From assembly GCF_002925845.1 (NCBI RefSeq), contig NZ_PDNI01000010.1:62001-126000 (forward strand): DNA of 64,000 nucleotides, given 5' to 3'. Made by a program: the position numbers and the translations under genes. This document shows positions 53,883 through 62,925 of this stretch, piece by piece (positions within the stretch are counted from its first letter, which is position 1; each line of letters begins with the position of its first letter). The notes below the pieces were generated by a model. That model made no database searches and had not been told where the DNA came from. It was given only the letters and a program-made list of their open reading frames with translations. The DNA is from Roseovarius nitratireducens (GTDB lineage Bacteria > Pseudomonadota > Alphaproteobacteria > Rhodobacterales > Rhodobacteraceae).

Positions 53883-55985
53883 TTACGTGCCCGTCAGTTT
53901 GCGGCGCAGGTAGTTCTCCAACAGGCGCGAGACGTCGTTGTCGAAATCGTTCCACGGCAGGCTGCCGCAAAAGGTGATCGAGCCGACCGCAAAGACCGAG
54001 CCGCCCTCGGGCAGCTCGAAATAGATCAGGTCGGCGTGCTTCGCCTCTTCCTCCGGTCCACCGGTCAGGTTGGTCAGGTGGGTGAGCTGCTCTTCGGGGA
54101 CCAGCATGAACGCGCGGTTGTCACCCGCGGAGCGTGCCAGCAAAACATGGTTTTGCGGCGAGCCGATGCGTTGATCGACGTGATCCAGCTCGAACCCCGC
54201 CGCGCCGTTGCCGCTGAACCCGTATCCGCCGAACAGATCCTCTGTCACGCCCTCGAAAAGCCAGTCGAAGGCCGGATCGTGGCACATCCGCTGATAAGGC
54301 GCGCCGTGAAACTCGCCCTGCGCGGCAAAGCCGATCCCGACCAGCGCCTGCGGTGCCCGCCCGCTGCGCCGCCACAGCCCGCCATAGGTGCCGTCGAAGG
54401 CGTTGTAATACTCGCCCGGCTCCGCCGCCCATGCGCGGATGCCGTCCTCGGCGCGGCGGATTTCCAGCAGGCTGTCATTCTCCGCATGCCGCGCGATGCG
54501 CCAGTAGAATCCGTTCCCCCCGAGATAGAGCAGGTGGCCGCCCGCATCCCGGTAGTCGCGCAGCGCGTCGAGCGTCTCGGCAGTGTGGTATTCCGGGTGG
54601 GTGGTGGTGGTGACGGCCTTGTAACCGGCCAGCACCTCGGCCCCTTCGGCGTGCAACTCGTGGTCGGTGATGACGTCATAGCCGATGCCCTTGGCGTGCA
54701 GCCAGCTTATCAGGTGGCTGTCGGCCGGGAAATGCCGCAGCCCCGAACAGGCGGTCGCCCCGAAGGTGAGGAACCCGGGCCGGAAATTGAACAGCGGTCG
54801 CCGGTGCGAGGCATGGCAGATGCCCGACCCGTCGGAATGGGTGTTGTAGGTCGACAGGCCGTAATCGGGATATTCCGCCGGGTTGTGGGGATAGGCCCCC
54901 CAATCGCGCATCCGCCCCTGCCATGCCGGATCGTAATCGGGACGGGCATGGTTGCCGTAGATGACATAGGTAAAGGTCGGGACGAGCACGCAGAGATCGG
55001 CGCGGCGCGTGCCCTTGGGCGGGCAGATGTAGAACGGGATGGCGTCGCTGCCGCAATCGCCCTCGATATGCATGACATAAACACCCGACGGCATGTCCTG
55101 GGGCACGGTCAGGGTGAAATCGGTCTGCCAGCCGAAATCATAGATGTCGTCCTCGTGGAAATGGATGGCGCCATAATGCTCGGGCTTGTGCCGCCAGCAC
55201 ATCTCCGAGGCGTCCCACGCCGACCCGGTCATCGCGCGGGTCGGAAAGTTGACGAGGTGCAGCGGCGGCCCGGCGGTGGCGGGGACGTCGCTGTGCGGGA
55301 TCGAGGCCGACAGATCCCAGGCCGCGATCCTGCCGTCCGCGCCCGCGATGGCGGGGGCCTCGATCTTGCCGTTGAAGAAATGCCGCGCACCCGTGCCATC
55401 CAGACACGCCGCAAGGCCGATCGGGGCGGTGATCGCCCCGCATTGCAGCGGTCCCGTTTGTTCATGCGTCTCGCGGCTATGGTGTCCCAGGACCGTCTGG
55501 ACAAGGGTTGCCCGGCCATCTTGCAGGCGCGCCTCTATGCGCGTCCAGCGATGCGGCGGCAGCGGCGCCCCGACGGTGACCCGCCCGTCCCCGGCCGCCA
55601 CGAAGAGACAGCCCCCCGCGTCGATCCCCATGCGCAGCGGCCCGCAGGACAAAACCGCCTGGTCGCGGCCATTGAGATGCGTGGGCTGGACCGTCGCGCT
55701 CAGGCTGACGCCGCCTTGCGCGGGCAGCGTGACCGCGCCCTCCGTGTGGCCGTAAGAGCCGGGAAAGAAAGGCTGATGCCGCGCGGGCAGGTCGCGCGGC
55801 GCGAACCATGCGCTTGCATCTTCTTCGGTGATGCCCATGCCCGCCGGGTTCGGATCGGCGCAGATCGAGCGGGCCAGCCGCGCGCGGTAGCGGCCGCCCT
55901 CGGTCGAGGACACCTTGAAGGCGATCTCTTCGCCCGGCCGCGCCGAGAGACGGTCGGTATAGCCGGTCAGGGGAACTTCTTTCAT
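53883..55985 (-). CDS. N,N-dimethylformamidase large-subunit-like amidohydrolase
   Basis: This 700-residue protein belongs to the N,N-dimethylformamidase beta-subunit family. Residues 90-230 look like a concanavalin/LamG-type domain (NGRDQAVLSCGPLRMG ... FFNGKIEAPAI), and the C-terminal part has a glutamine-amidotransferase-like fold. The mononuclear iron ligands of DMFase (Tyr, His-x-Glu) have likely matches in Tyr380 (GLSTYN) and His463-Pro-Glu465 (TTTHPEYHT). The small subunit of DMFase is not in this operon. It follows a TRAP transporter, so the substrate is more likely an amide-bearing organic acid than DMF. Exact substrate unknown. Confidence 0.82.
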   Translation of the reverse strand: MKEVPLTGYTDRLSARPGEEIAFKVSSTEGGRYRARLARSICADPNPAGMGITEEDASAWFAPRDLPARHQPFFPGSYGHTEGAVTLPAQGGVSLSATVQPTHLNGRDQAVLSCGPLRMGIDAGGCLFVAAGDGRVTVGAPLPPHRWTRIEARLQDGRATLVQTVLGHHSRETHEQTGPLQCGAITAPIGLAACLDGTGARHFFNGKIEAPAIAGADGRIAAWDLSASIPHSDVPATAGPPLHLVNFPTRAMTGSAWDASEMCWRHKPEHYGAIHFHEDDIYDFGWQTDFTLTVPQDMPSGVYVMHIEGDCGSDAIPFYICPPKGTRRADLCVLVPTFTYVIYGNHARPDYDPAWQGRMRDWGAYPHNPAEYPDYGLSTYNTHSDGSGICHASHRRPLFNFRPGFLTFGATACSGLRHFPADSHLISWLHAKGIGYDVITDHELHAEGAEVLAGYKAVTTTTHPEYHTAETLDALRDYRDAGGHLLYLGGNGFYWRIARHAENDSLLEIRRAEDGIRAWAAEPGEYYNAFDGTYGGLWRRSGRAPQALVGIGFAAQGEFHGAPYQRMCHDPAFDWLFEGVTEDLFGGYGFSGNGAAGFELDHVDQRIGSPQNHVLLARSAGDNRAFMLVPEEQLTHLTNLTGGPEEEAKHADLIYFELPEGGSVFAVGSITFCGSLPWNDFDNDVSRLLENYLRRKLTGT

Positions 55986-55989
55986 GTGA

Positions 55990-57285
55990 TTACCTCAGTT
56001 GCGGGCCGTAAACGAGATCGGGCAGCCAAGTCACCCAGCCCGAGAAAAACACCAGAAGCAGGATCATCAGCATGTACGGGATGAGCAGCGGCAGCACCCC
56101 GACCGAAATGTCCTCGATGGTGATCTTGCTGATCCTTGCCGCGACGAACAGGTTCACGCCGATGGGCGGTGTCAGGAACCCGATCTCGCAGGTCATCACG
56201 GTGAAAATTCCGAACACCACCGGATCGACACCGAGGCTGGTCACCAGCGGAAAGAACACGGCGGTAAAGATGATGATCTGCGGGATGCTCTCCAGCCACA
56301 TGCCGACGAGGATGTAGAAAATCCCGATGAACAGCATGATGAGCCAGGGATAGGCCACCAGCCCCTGGAAGAGCGCCAGGATATCGCTGGGAATGTCGAA
56401 GATCGTCACAAGCTGACCGAACGCCTTGGTCGACCCCAGGATGAACAGGACCGAGCCGATCACGATGGCGGTGAACTTGAACGCGTGCAGCAGCTTGGCC
56501 CAGGTCAGCCCCTTGTAGATGAACAGCCCGACAAAGAGACCGTAGGCCACCGCCACCGCTGCCGCCTCGGACGGGGTAAAGATGCCGGCATAGATGCCGC
56601 CCAGGATCAGGATCGGCGCAAACACCGCCCATTTCCCTTCCCACAGCGCCCACAGCAACGGCCCCCAGCGAAACCGGTCCTCGGTGCCGCCGTAGCCGTT
56701 CCTCCACGAGATCACAAAGACCGCGACCATCAGCATCAGCCCCAGGACGACGCCCGGCAGGATACCTGCCAGAAACAGCCGCGGGATCGAGACATCCGTG
56801 ACCAGCGCGAAGATGATCAGGAGGTTGGACGGCGGGATCATGCTGCCGAGCGCGCCCGCGGATGCGGCGATGGCCCCGGCAAAGCGCGAGCGATAGCCCT
56901 CTTTCTGCATCGCGGGGATGGTGATCGAGCCGATGGCGGCGGTGGTGGCGGGGCCCGAGCCCGAGAGCGCGGCAAAGAACATGCAGGCCACCACAGTCAC
57001 CAGCCCCATGCCGCCCTTGTAGGCCCCGACAAGGCGTTTCGCGATGGTGACCAGTTTGTCGGACATCCCGCCCTGCTCCATCAACTGCCCGGCCAGGATG
57101 AAGAGCGGGATGGTCACCAGCGGGAACGGCTCGAACGCCGTCCACGCCGCCTGCGCAATCAGGGTCAGGGGAATATCGGCGATCAGCAGGCCCGCAACCG
57201 TGGCCAGCCCGGCGGCAAAGGGAATCGGCACGCCGATCGCCATCGCGAAGACGAAGGCCGCGGCCATGACAATAGGGCCATTCAT
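55990..57285 (-). CDS. TRAP transporter large permease (DctM type)
   Basis: This 431-residue protein with about twelve spans is the large TRAP permease. PIPFAAGLATVAGLLIADIPLTLIAQ, ILAGQLMEQGGMSDKLV and GSMIPPSNLLIIFALVTDVSIPRLFLAGILPG are DctM signatures. The ATG at 57285 overlaps the dctQ stop (ATGA). Longer in-frame sequence upstream is out of family. It works with the DctQ and DctP proteins of the same operon to import a carboxylate, using an ion gradient. The amidohydrolase gene starts 4 bases after its stop. Confidence 0.93.
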   Translation of the reverse strand: MNGPIVMAAAFVFAMAIGVPIPFAAGLATVAGLLIADIPLTLIAQAAWTAFEPFPLVTIPLFILAGQLMEQGGMSDKLVTIAKRLVGAYKGGMGLVTVVACMFFAALSGSGPATTAAIGSITIPAMQKEGYRSRFAGAIAASAGALGSMIPPSNLLIIFALVTDVSIPRLFLAGILPGVVLGLMLMVAVFVISWRNGYGGTEDRFRWGPLLWALWEGKWAVFAPILILGGIYAGIFTPSEAAAVAVAYGLFVGLFIYKGLTWAKLLHAFKFTAIVIGSVLFILGSTKAFGQLVTIFDIPSDILALFQGLVAYPWLIMLFIGIFYILVGMWLESIPQIIIFTAVFFPLVTSLGVDPVVFGIFTVMTCEIGFLTPPIGVNLFVAARISKITIEDISVGVLPLLIPYMLMILLLVFFSGWVTWLPDLVYGPQLR

Positions 57286-57764
57286 AGCGGCAGACCTTTC
57301 CAGCCATCGCGGCCCCAGCGCCAATAGACCTGCCCGATGCGAAAGAGCATCAGGGCAAAGGCCATCGGGATGATCATCTGCACCCACCGCTGCTCGATCC
57401 CGAGGCCGGGGGTCATGTAGGTGACGTTGAACAGAAGCTGCGTGTAGATCGTGGTCTGCACGATCATGAAGATCACGAATCCGGCCCACAGCCCGTCGGC
57501 CAGCACCACCGCCCCCACCTGCAAGGCGCGCGGCAGGCGGTTGACCAGCAGCGTAATGCGGATATGCGCGCGTTCGCGCACCGCCATCGTGGCCCCGAGA
57601 TAGATCGCGAAGATCATGCCGTAGACGGCGGTCTCCTCGGCCCAGGCGGCGGCGGTGGAAAAGAAATAGCGCAGGATCACCTGCAACAGCACCGATCCGA
57701 CCACGACCACGAGGCAGATCGTGCAGATCACCTCTTCGAAATATCTGTCGATTTTGGACAACAT
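57282..57764 (-). CDS. TRAP transporter small permease (DctQ type)
   Basis: This 160-residue four-span protein is the small TRAP permease. The layout, with a conserved RYFFSTAAAWAEETAVYGMIFAIYLGATMAVRERAHIRI segment in spans 1-2, matches DctQ. It lies after the dctP gene and a strong hairpin, and overlaps dctM by four bases. Its role is to anchor the transporter's substrate-binding protein to the channel subunit. Confidence 0.92.
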   Translation of the reverse strand: MLSKIDRYFEEVICTICLVVVVGSVLLQVILRYFFSTAAAWAEETAVYGMIFAIYLGATMAVRERAHIRITLLVNRLPRALQVGAVVLADGLWAGFVIFMIVQTTIYTQLLFNVTYMTPGLGIEQRWVQMIIPMAFALMLFRIGQVYWRWGRDGWKGLPL

Positions 57765-57795
57765 TCCCCGGCCTCCACCCTGAAGGTGTCAAGAG

Positions 57796-57820
57796 GCATG
57801 GGGGCGAGTTGCCCCCATGC
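57796..57820 (-). repeat. 10-bp perfect hairpin between dctP and dctQ
   Basis: GCATGGGGGC and GCCCCCATGC flank a five-base loop, 16 bases past the dctP stop on the minus strand. No T-run follows. It probably protects dctP mRNA or partly attenuates the transcript, giving more binding protein than permease. This mirrors the hairpin at 8764-8787 in the amino-acid operon. Confidence 0.75.
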
Positions 57821-57835
57821 GGTGGTTCGGAGGTG

Positions 57836-58834
57836 TTACTCTGCTTCGGCGCGGATCGCATCGACCAGGGCGATGAATGCCTCGCCCTTGTCGGCGGCAT
57901 AGCGGTCCTGCACCCGCAGCCCCGCCTCGATGAAACCGGAGCGATCGAATTCGGCCGTTTCCATGCCGCCCTCGCTGGTCAGGAAGGCGCGAATCTCGTC
58001 GATCCGCGCGGCCATCTCTTCGCGGTGATAGACGCCTGCCTCTTCTGCCGCCCGCATGACCGCGTCGCGCTGCGCCTGGTCCAGCTTGCCCATCACGCGT
58101 TCGCTGGCGAAAAGCGGCGAGAAGTAGGTGAAATGCTCAAGCACCGTGAAATAGGGCATGATCTCGTAGAACTTCTGCGACTTGATGAACGAGGTGCCGT
58201 TATCGGCCCCTTCCACCGTGCCGGTCTGAAGCGCGGTGGGCGTATCCGCCCAGGGCAGCGGGATGGGGGCCGCGCCGAATTCCTCGTAGGTGTCGATCAT
58301 CACCTGGTTCTTGGGGACGCGAACCTTGAGCCCCGCCATGTCCTCGACCGAGGTGATCGGGTTGCGCGAGTTGTAGAAATCGCGATCCCCGACAAAGCCG
58401 TAGGTCAGCAGGTGCACCCCCGTGGCGGCATGAAGCTGCTCGGCAAAGTCGCGCCCGACCTCGCCTTCCAGAACGCGGTAGGCGTGATCCTTGTTCTGGA
58501 AGATGTAGGGCAGCACGAACGCATCCATCAGCGGAAAATGCGGAGAGATGTTGTTGCCGGTGATGATGAACATGTCCACCGTACCCAGCTGCATGGCCTT
58601 GAAGGCCTCGTCCTCGCCCATCAGCTGACCGCAGCAGCGCACCTTCACGTCGATGCTGCCATCGGTGTATTGCTCGGCCAGTTCCTCGAACTTGTCGGCA
58701 AGCACGGCATAGGTGCTGGTCTCGGCGGCGGCATAGCCGAGGTTGATGGTGACGTCCTGCGCCGAGGCGGCACCGGCCATGAGGGTGAGCGCCGCGATGG
58801 GCCCGGCGAAACGGTGAATGGGTGACTGTGACAT
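57836..58834 (-). CDS. TRAP transporter substrate-binding protein (DctP type)
   Basis: This 332-residue periplasmic protein captures the substrate. Residues 1-25 are a signal peptide (SPIHRFAGPIAALTLMAGAASAQ). The TRAP family signature lies in LKVRVPKNQVMIDTYEEFGAAPIPLPWADTPTALQTGTVEGADNG, with the conserved arginine that binds the carboxylate. It is the first gene of the operon and is divergent from the LysR regulator. The ligand is presumably an organic acid, perhaps carrying an amide that the downstream hydrolase splits. Confidence 0.92.
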   Translation of the reverse strand: MSQSPIHRFAGPIAALTLMAGAASAQDVTINLGYAAAETSTYAVLADKFEELAEQYTDGSIDVKVRCCGQLMGEDEAFKAMQLGTVDMFIITGNNISPHFPLMDAFVLPYIFQNKDHAYRVLEGEVGRDFAEQLHAATGVHLLTYGFVGDRDFYNSRNPITSVEDMAGLKVRVPKNQVMIDTYEEFGAAPIPLPWADTPTALQTGTVEGADNGTSFIKSQKFYEIMPYFTVLEHFTYFSPLFASERVMGKLDQAQRDAVMRAAEEAGVYHREEMAARIDEIRAFLTSEGGMETAEFDRSGFIEAGLRVQDRYAADKGEAFIALVDAIRAEAE

Positions 58835-58912
58835 GATTGCTCCCTGTTGCGTGCTGGATTTATTGATCTTGTTATCCAGGCAGGGTAGCCGGGCGCGATC
58901 TGCAAGTATAAT

Positions 58913-58922
58913 ATCAATTGAT
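58913..58922. promoter_or_regulatory. Palindrome in the LysR/TRAP divergent promoter
   Basis: ATCAATTGAT is a perfect 10-bp palindrome in an unusually AT-rich stretch between dctP and lysR. TATAAT (58907-58912) stands just before it on the plus strand. It is a plausible LysR binding half-site region, though no full T-N11-A array was resolved. Confidence 0.45.
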
Positions 58923-58947
58923 TAGTTTCTGATGCATAATAGGTATC

Positions 58948-59838
58948 ATGAAAATCGGCCTCCGCCATATCCGCTATTTCCTGGTCCTCGCCGAGGATCT
59001 GAATTTCAGACGTGCCTCGGAACACCTGCACATCTCGCAACCGGCGCTCACCCGCACGATCCAGCATCTTGAGGCCGAGTTGCAGGTCACGCTGTTCGAC
59101 CGGTCGCAGAACTTCGTGCGCCTGACCGATGCGGGACGCGCCTTTCGCGAGGGCGGGCAAAGGGTGCTGAACGGGATGGAGGCGACCATCGACCTTACCC
59201 GCCGCGTCAGTATCGGCGAGGCCGGGGCGCTGCGAGTCGGCTATACCGATTTCGCCATCGCCGACGCGCTGCCCGAACTGCTCAAGCGGTTTCACCAGGA
59301 ACATCCCGGCATCACGGTGCGCCCGCATCACGGGGTCACGGCCACGCAGCTTCAGGAGTTGAAGGACGACAAGCTCGACATCGGGTTTGTCACCGGCCCG
59401 GTGCGGCAGCCGGGATTTCAAAGCCGTGTCGTGCAAACCGACCGTCCGATCTGCATCGTGCCCGAAGGGCACCGCCTGGCATCGCGCAAGTCGGTCGCCC
59501 TCGCCGATCTGGCGGACGAGGATTTCGTGCACGGACCGGCAGAGGCCTGGGCGCATTTCTACGACTATCTGTTTCCGCTGTGCCGCAAGGCGGGCTTTCA
59601 GCCGCGCATCGTGCAGGAGGCGTTCAATTCCGTGGGTATTCTCGGGCTTGTGTCCTGCGGCATGGGCATCACCATCCTGACCGAGAGCATCTACGATTTC
59701 GGAACCGGCGGGCTGGTGCCTCTTCCCATCCGTGACGTTGCCGATGTCATGGTGACCGAGGCGGTGTGGGTGTCCGAGAACCTGCGTCTGCCGACACAAC
59801 ATTTCGTCGATTTCCTGGAGCATCAGGAAAACAGCTGA
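58948..59838 (+). CDS. LysR-family transcriptional regulator
   Basis: This 296-residue regulator has an N-terminal HTH (IRYFLVLAEDLNFRRASEHLHISQPALTRTIQHLEAELQVTLFDRS, residues 6-50) and a periplasmic-binding-protein-like effector domain (about 90-290). The HTH and domain resemble the CbbR/BenM-type group that reacts to aromatic or small organic acids. It is divergent from the TRAP-amidohydrolase operon and most likely activates it when the substrate or its product is present. The inducer is unknown. Confidence 0.92.
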   Translation: MKIGLRHIRYFLVLAEDLNFRRASEHLHISQPALTRTIQHLEAELQVTLFDRSQNFVRLTDAGRAFREGGQRVLNGMEATIDLTRRVSIGEAGALRVGYTDFAIADALPELLKRFHQEHPGITVRPHHGVTATQLQELKDDKLDIGFVTGPVRQPGFQSRVVQTDRPICIVPEGHRLASRKSVALADLADEDFVHGPAEAWAHFYDYLFPLCRKAGFQPRIVQEAFNSVGILGLVSCGMGITILTESIYDFGTGGLVPLPIRDVADVMVTEAVWVSENLRLPTQHFVDFLEHQENS

Positions 59839-59938
59839 CTGCCCGGCGCGTCACGAAAATGGCCGCTCCGTGAGGGGCCGGAAATTTCCTGGAACGCTGC
59901 TCTGCCGATCCCCGAACCCGCGCCATCGCCCAACCCGC

Positions 59939-60862
59939 CTATTTCAAGAGCACCACCTCGACCCGGCGATTGATCTCGCGGCCCTCGGGCGTGTCGTTGG
60001 CCGCCACCGGCGCGAGATAACCCACGCCGCGCGCCTCGACGCGCGCGCCATCGACCCCGTGATCGGCGATGAGCCGCGCGCGCACCGCCTCGGCGCGCGC
60101 CTGCGACAGCGCGATGTTGGCGTCGAGCGCGCCGACGTTGTCGGTATGGCCCACCAGCGCGATCCGCGCTTCGGGGTCTTGGGCCAGGAATGCCGCCAGC
60201 GCCGCGAGGTCCGCGTGCGGCCCCGGCCCGAGCACCGCCTCACCCGAGGCTAAATCCAGCCCCCGCAGCACCACGTGCCCGGCCTCGCGCAGCGTGGCCT
60301 CGAGCGATCCCGTCCCGGCCTGTGGCGCAGGGTCGGCAGGGGCGGGCGCCGCCTCTGCCGTGCCGGCGGGCCCGACATGGGTGAGCTGCACATAGCCCCG
60401 CTCGCCCACGCGGCTGACGAACAGCATGACATGCTCGACCGCCTCGCCCGTGCCGCGCCGCGCCAGCAGGTAACGGTAATCGAAGAGGTTCACGAACATC
60501 GCGGGCGCCGGCAGCACCGGCACGGCAAAGCGGAAGCCAAACCCGCCGCAGCCATCCGCCGCGCAGGAGAATACCACCTCCCACCCGGATTTTTCCAGCG
60601 CCGCGCGCAGCGGGACCATCCGTGCCAGCGTGCCCAGCCCCCGCTCGGGCAGCCGCCACGCCCGACTGGTAATCGTCCCGTCGAGCCGCAGCCGCGATAC
60701 CGCGCCGCCCTCCAGCGCGCCTTGCGGCAGGTGCACCGTGTCGGCCTCGCGGATCACCTCTGCCGTGCGTTCCGCGCCCTCGGGCAGCGGCAGGTCCTGC
60801 GCCTGCGCCGCCCCGGCAAGGAGCAGCAGCGCCACGAGCCACGCCGCCCGCCGCGCCCGCAT
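59939..60862 (-). CDS. OmpA-family protein with DUF4892-like N-terminal domain
   Basis: This 307-residue envelope protein has a signal peptide (MRARRAAWLVALLLLAGAAQAQ), then a region resembling DUF4892 (AERTAEVIREADTVHLPQGAL ... GWEVVFSCAADGCGGFGFRF), and a C-terminal OmpA peptidoglycan-binding domain (about 195-305) with GHTDNVGALDANIALSQARAEAVRARL and NRRVEV. It would tie an outer-membrane or periplasmic protein to the cell wall. The start overlaps nothing; two bases separate it from the AhpD-like gene stop. Role otherwise unknown. Confidence 0.83.
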   Translation of the reverse strand: MRARRAAWLVALLLLAGAAQAQDLPLPEGAERTAEVIREADTVHLPQGALEGGAVSRLRLDGTITSRAWRLPERGLGTLARMVPLRAALEKSGWEVVFSCAADGCGGFGFRFAVPVLPAPAMFVNLFDYRYLLARRGTGEAVEHVMLFVSRVGERGYVQLTHVGPAGTAEAAPAPADPAPQAGTGSLEATLREAGHVVLRGLDLASGEAVLGPGPHADLAALAAFLAQDPEARIALVGHTDNVGALDANIALSQARAEAVRARLIADHGVDGARVEARGVGYLAPVAANDTPEGREINRRVEVVLLK

Positions 60863-60863
60863 C

Positions 60864-61439
60864 TCAGCGCGCCTGCGAATGGTAGTCGGGGTTGGGCTCC
60901 ATCCCGGTGGCCGAGGCGACGCGGTTGGACATGTTGAAGAACCCCGCCACATTCGCGATGTCCCATATATCGCGGTCGGAAAAACCGTGATCGCGCAGCG
61001 CCTGCCGGTCGGCCTCCTCGACGGTGGCGCTTGCCGTTGTCACCTTGGCCGCGAAATCGAGCATCGCGCGCTGGCGCGGCTCGATATCGGCGACGCGGTA
61101 ATTCATCACCATCGCCTCGCCCAATGCGGGATCGCCCGAGAGCGCGCGCACCGCCGCGCCATGCGCCACCTGGCAGTACCAGCACCGGTTGATCGAGCTG
61201 ACCACCACGGCGATCATCTCGCGCTCGAGCTTCGACAGCCCCGAGGGCGCCAGCATCAGCGCGTTGTAGAGCCCGGCAAAGGCATCGAGCTTGTCGATAT
61301 CGAACGCGTGCGCGCGCAGCACGTTGGGCACGAGGCCCAGCTTGTCCTCGCATATCTCGAAATAGCGCGCGGTCGCCTCGGGCAAGGGATCGACCGGCGG
61401 CAGGTCGAGCGCGGTGGGCTGGTCGTCTTTGCGGGTCAT
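60864..61439 (-). CDS. AhpD-like peroxidase-related (carboxymuconolactone decarboxylase family) protein
   Basis: This 191-residue protein has the AhpD/CMD redox motif Cys86-Trp-Tyr-Cys89 and a histidine at 93 (NRCWYCQVAHG), the signature of alkylhydroperoxidase-type proteins. FSDRDIWDIANVAGFFNMSNRVASATGMEPN is the peroxidase-related-enzyme family tail. It probably reduces peroxides with a thiol partner, though many members have no proven substrate. It overlaps the upstream acetyltransferase gene by four bases and is coupled to it. The start is the ATG at 61439. Confidence 0.9.
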   Translation of the reverse strand: MTRKDDQPTALDLPPVDPLPEATARYFEICEDKLGLVPNVLRAHAFDIDKLDAFAGLYNALMLAPSGLSKLEREMIAVVVSSINRCWYCQVAHGAAVRALSGDPALGEAMVMNYRVADIEPRQRAMLDFAAKVTTASATVEEADRQALRDHGFSDRDIWDIANVAGFFNMSNRVASATGMEPNPDYHSQAR

Positions 61440-62161
61440 GGCTGCTCCTTCTGACGGTAATGATACGTGCCGACGCAGGAGAATCCCATCGCCGAATAAA
61501 GCCCGTTCGCCCCTTCGTTGGCCTGCGTGCAGATCACGGCGAGATGTCGCGCCCCTTGCGCGGCGGCCCAATGCGCGGCCTGAAGCATCATCAGCCGCCC
61601 CAGCCCCGCGCGCCGGTGGCGCGCGCGCACCTCCAGCGCGTGCACCATCGCCACGCCGTCGTGGATGGCCACGAACCCGGCGGCGGCGGGCTGATCCCCG
61701 AGCCGACCGAAAAGCCCCGTCTTCGGCCCCTCGACCCGCTCCATCACCGCCACGCGCGCGGGGCCGATGCCGCCCTCGGCCCAGATGTCGCGCATGATCT
61801 CCAGCGGCTCCCACACGGTAAAGGTGGTGACGCGCGGCGGCGTCTCGCCGGTCAGCGCGGCCACCGGCGCGACATGCAGGTTGACGGGATCAACCACGCG
61901 GTAGCCGCGCACCTCCAGCATCGCGTCGAGCACGTCATCGCCCTCGCGCACCTGAAAGAGCGGCCCCTGCCCCAGCGCCCGCATCGCCACCTCGGCGCGG
62001 TCGAGATCGTCCCCTGTCGCCGCGCCCGTCACAGTTGCCGCCGACACACGCTTGCCCCCGCCCCGTCCCTCGTGAATCGTGACCGGGCCCAGCGCACGGG
62101 TCGCGGCGGGCGGCCATGTCGCCTCGGTAACGGCGTAGAGCGCTTGGACATCGGGCATCAT
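61436..62161 (-). CDS. GNAT-family N-acetyltransferase
   Basis: This 241-residue protein has a GNAT acetyl-CoA-binding core in its C-terminal half: VHALEVRARHRRAGLGRLMMLQAAHWAAAQGARHLAVICTQANEGANGLYSAMGFSCVGTYHYR. The N-terminal half is less conserved. It starts at MMPDVQALYAVTEATWPPA and overlaps the CinA-like gene by four bases at its start and the AhpD-like gene at its end, so it belongs to a compact set of housekeeping genes. Acceptor substrate unknown. Confidence 0.87.
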   Translation of the reverse strand: MMPDVQALYAVTEATWPPAATRALGPVTIHEGRGGGKRVSAATVTGAATGDDLDRAEVAMRALGQGPLFQVREGDDVLDAMLEVRGYRVVDPVNLHVAPVAALTGETPPRVTTFTVWEPLEIMRDIWAEGGIGPARVAVMERVEGPKTGLFGRLGDQPAAAGFVAIHDGVAMVHALEVRARHRRAGLGRLMMLQAAHWAAAQGARHLAVICTQANEGANGLYSAMGFSCVGTYHYRQKEQP

Positions 62162-62880
62162 GCCGGGAACATCCCGGCCAGTTCGGCCATCGCCGCGTCG
62201 AGGCGCGCGCCATCCTGCCCGCGGATCACGATCTGCGCCCCGTGACAGCCGTCGCGGATGAACGGGTAGGAACCGACCGACAGGTCGGGATAGCGCGCCG
62301 CGAGATCGGAGAGTGGGGCGGCGATATCGCCCTCTCCGCGCCGCACCTCGTAGGATTGCGACAGGACCGGCGCGCCGCCGGTCAGCGTGGGCAGCACCGA
62401 GGCGAGCATCGCCTCGAAGATCGCCGGCACCCCGGCCATCACATGCACGTTCCCGAGGATAAAGCCCGGCGCGGCGCTGATCGGATTGTCGATCAGCGTG
62501 GCCCCATCGGGGATGCGCGCCATTCGCAGCCGCGCTTCGTTCAGGTCCTGCCCGCGCGCCTCGTAATGCGCGGCGAGGATGGCGCGCGCATCGTCGCGCA
62601 CACCGATGGGCGTATCGAAGGCGCGCGCCACCGCCTCGGCGGTGATATCGTCGTGGGTGGGGCCGATCCCGCCCGAGGTGAACACAACGTTGAAACCGTC
62701 GCTCAGCGCCCGCACGGCGCCGATGATGGCCGCTTCGTCGTCATGCACCACGCGCACTTCGCCCAGGTCGATGCCGACATGGGTCAATTCGCGCGCGAGG
62801 TGATGCATGTTGGCATCGCGCGTGCGCCCCGAGAGGATCTCGTCCCCGATGACGAGCATGGCGGCGGTCGGGTTGGGCAT
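62158..62880 (-). CDS. CinA-like molybdopterin-binding-domain protein
   Basis: This 240-residue protein has the MoaB/MogA-type domain of CinA: AAMLVIGDEILSGRTRDANMHHLARELTHVGIDLGEVRVVHDD followed by FTSGGIGPTHDDITAEAVARAF. The C-terminal nicotinamide-nucleotide amidase domain of full CinA is missing, so it corresponds to the N-terminal (NAD-pyrophosphatase-type) part only, a common alphaproteobacterial form. I chose the ATG at 62880 (MPNPTAAMLVIG); the longer frame is shadow of sfsA. It starts a set of overlapping genes on the minus strand. Confidence 0.9.
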   Translation of the reverse strand: MPNPTAAMLVIGDEILSGRTRDANMHHLARELTHVGIDLGEVRVVHDDEAAIIGAVRALSDGFNVVFTSGGIGPTHDDITAEAVARAFDTPIGVRDDARAILAAHYEARGQDLNEARLRMARIPDGATLIDNPISAAPGFILGNVHVMAGVPAIFEAMLASVLPTLTGGAPVLSQSYEVRRGEGDIAAPLSDLAARYPDLSVGSYPFIRDGCHGAQIVIRGQDGARLDAAMAELAGMFPA

Positions 62881-62925
62881 GGCGGCTTCCTTGCAGTGGG
62901 TCCGGCCCCGGTATAGGCCCCGCCC

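Noticed and set aside
53571-56084. 837-residue plus-strand reading frame opposite the DMFase-like gene
   Set aside because: Its sequence is arginine/alanine-rich shadow typical of high-GC DNA, and the minus-strand gene carries clear conserved motifs.
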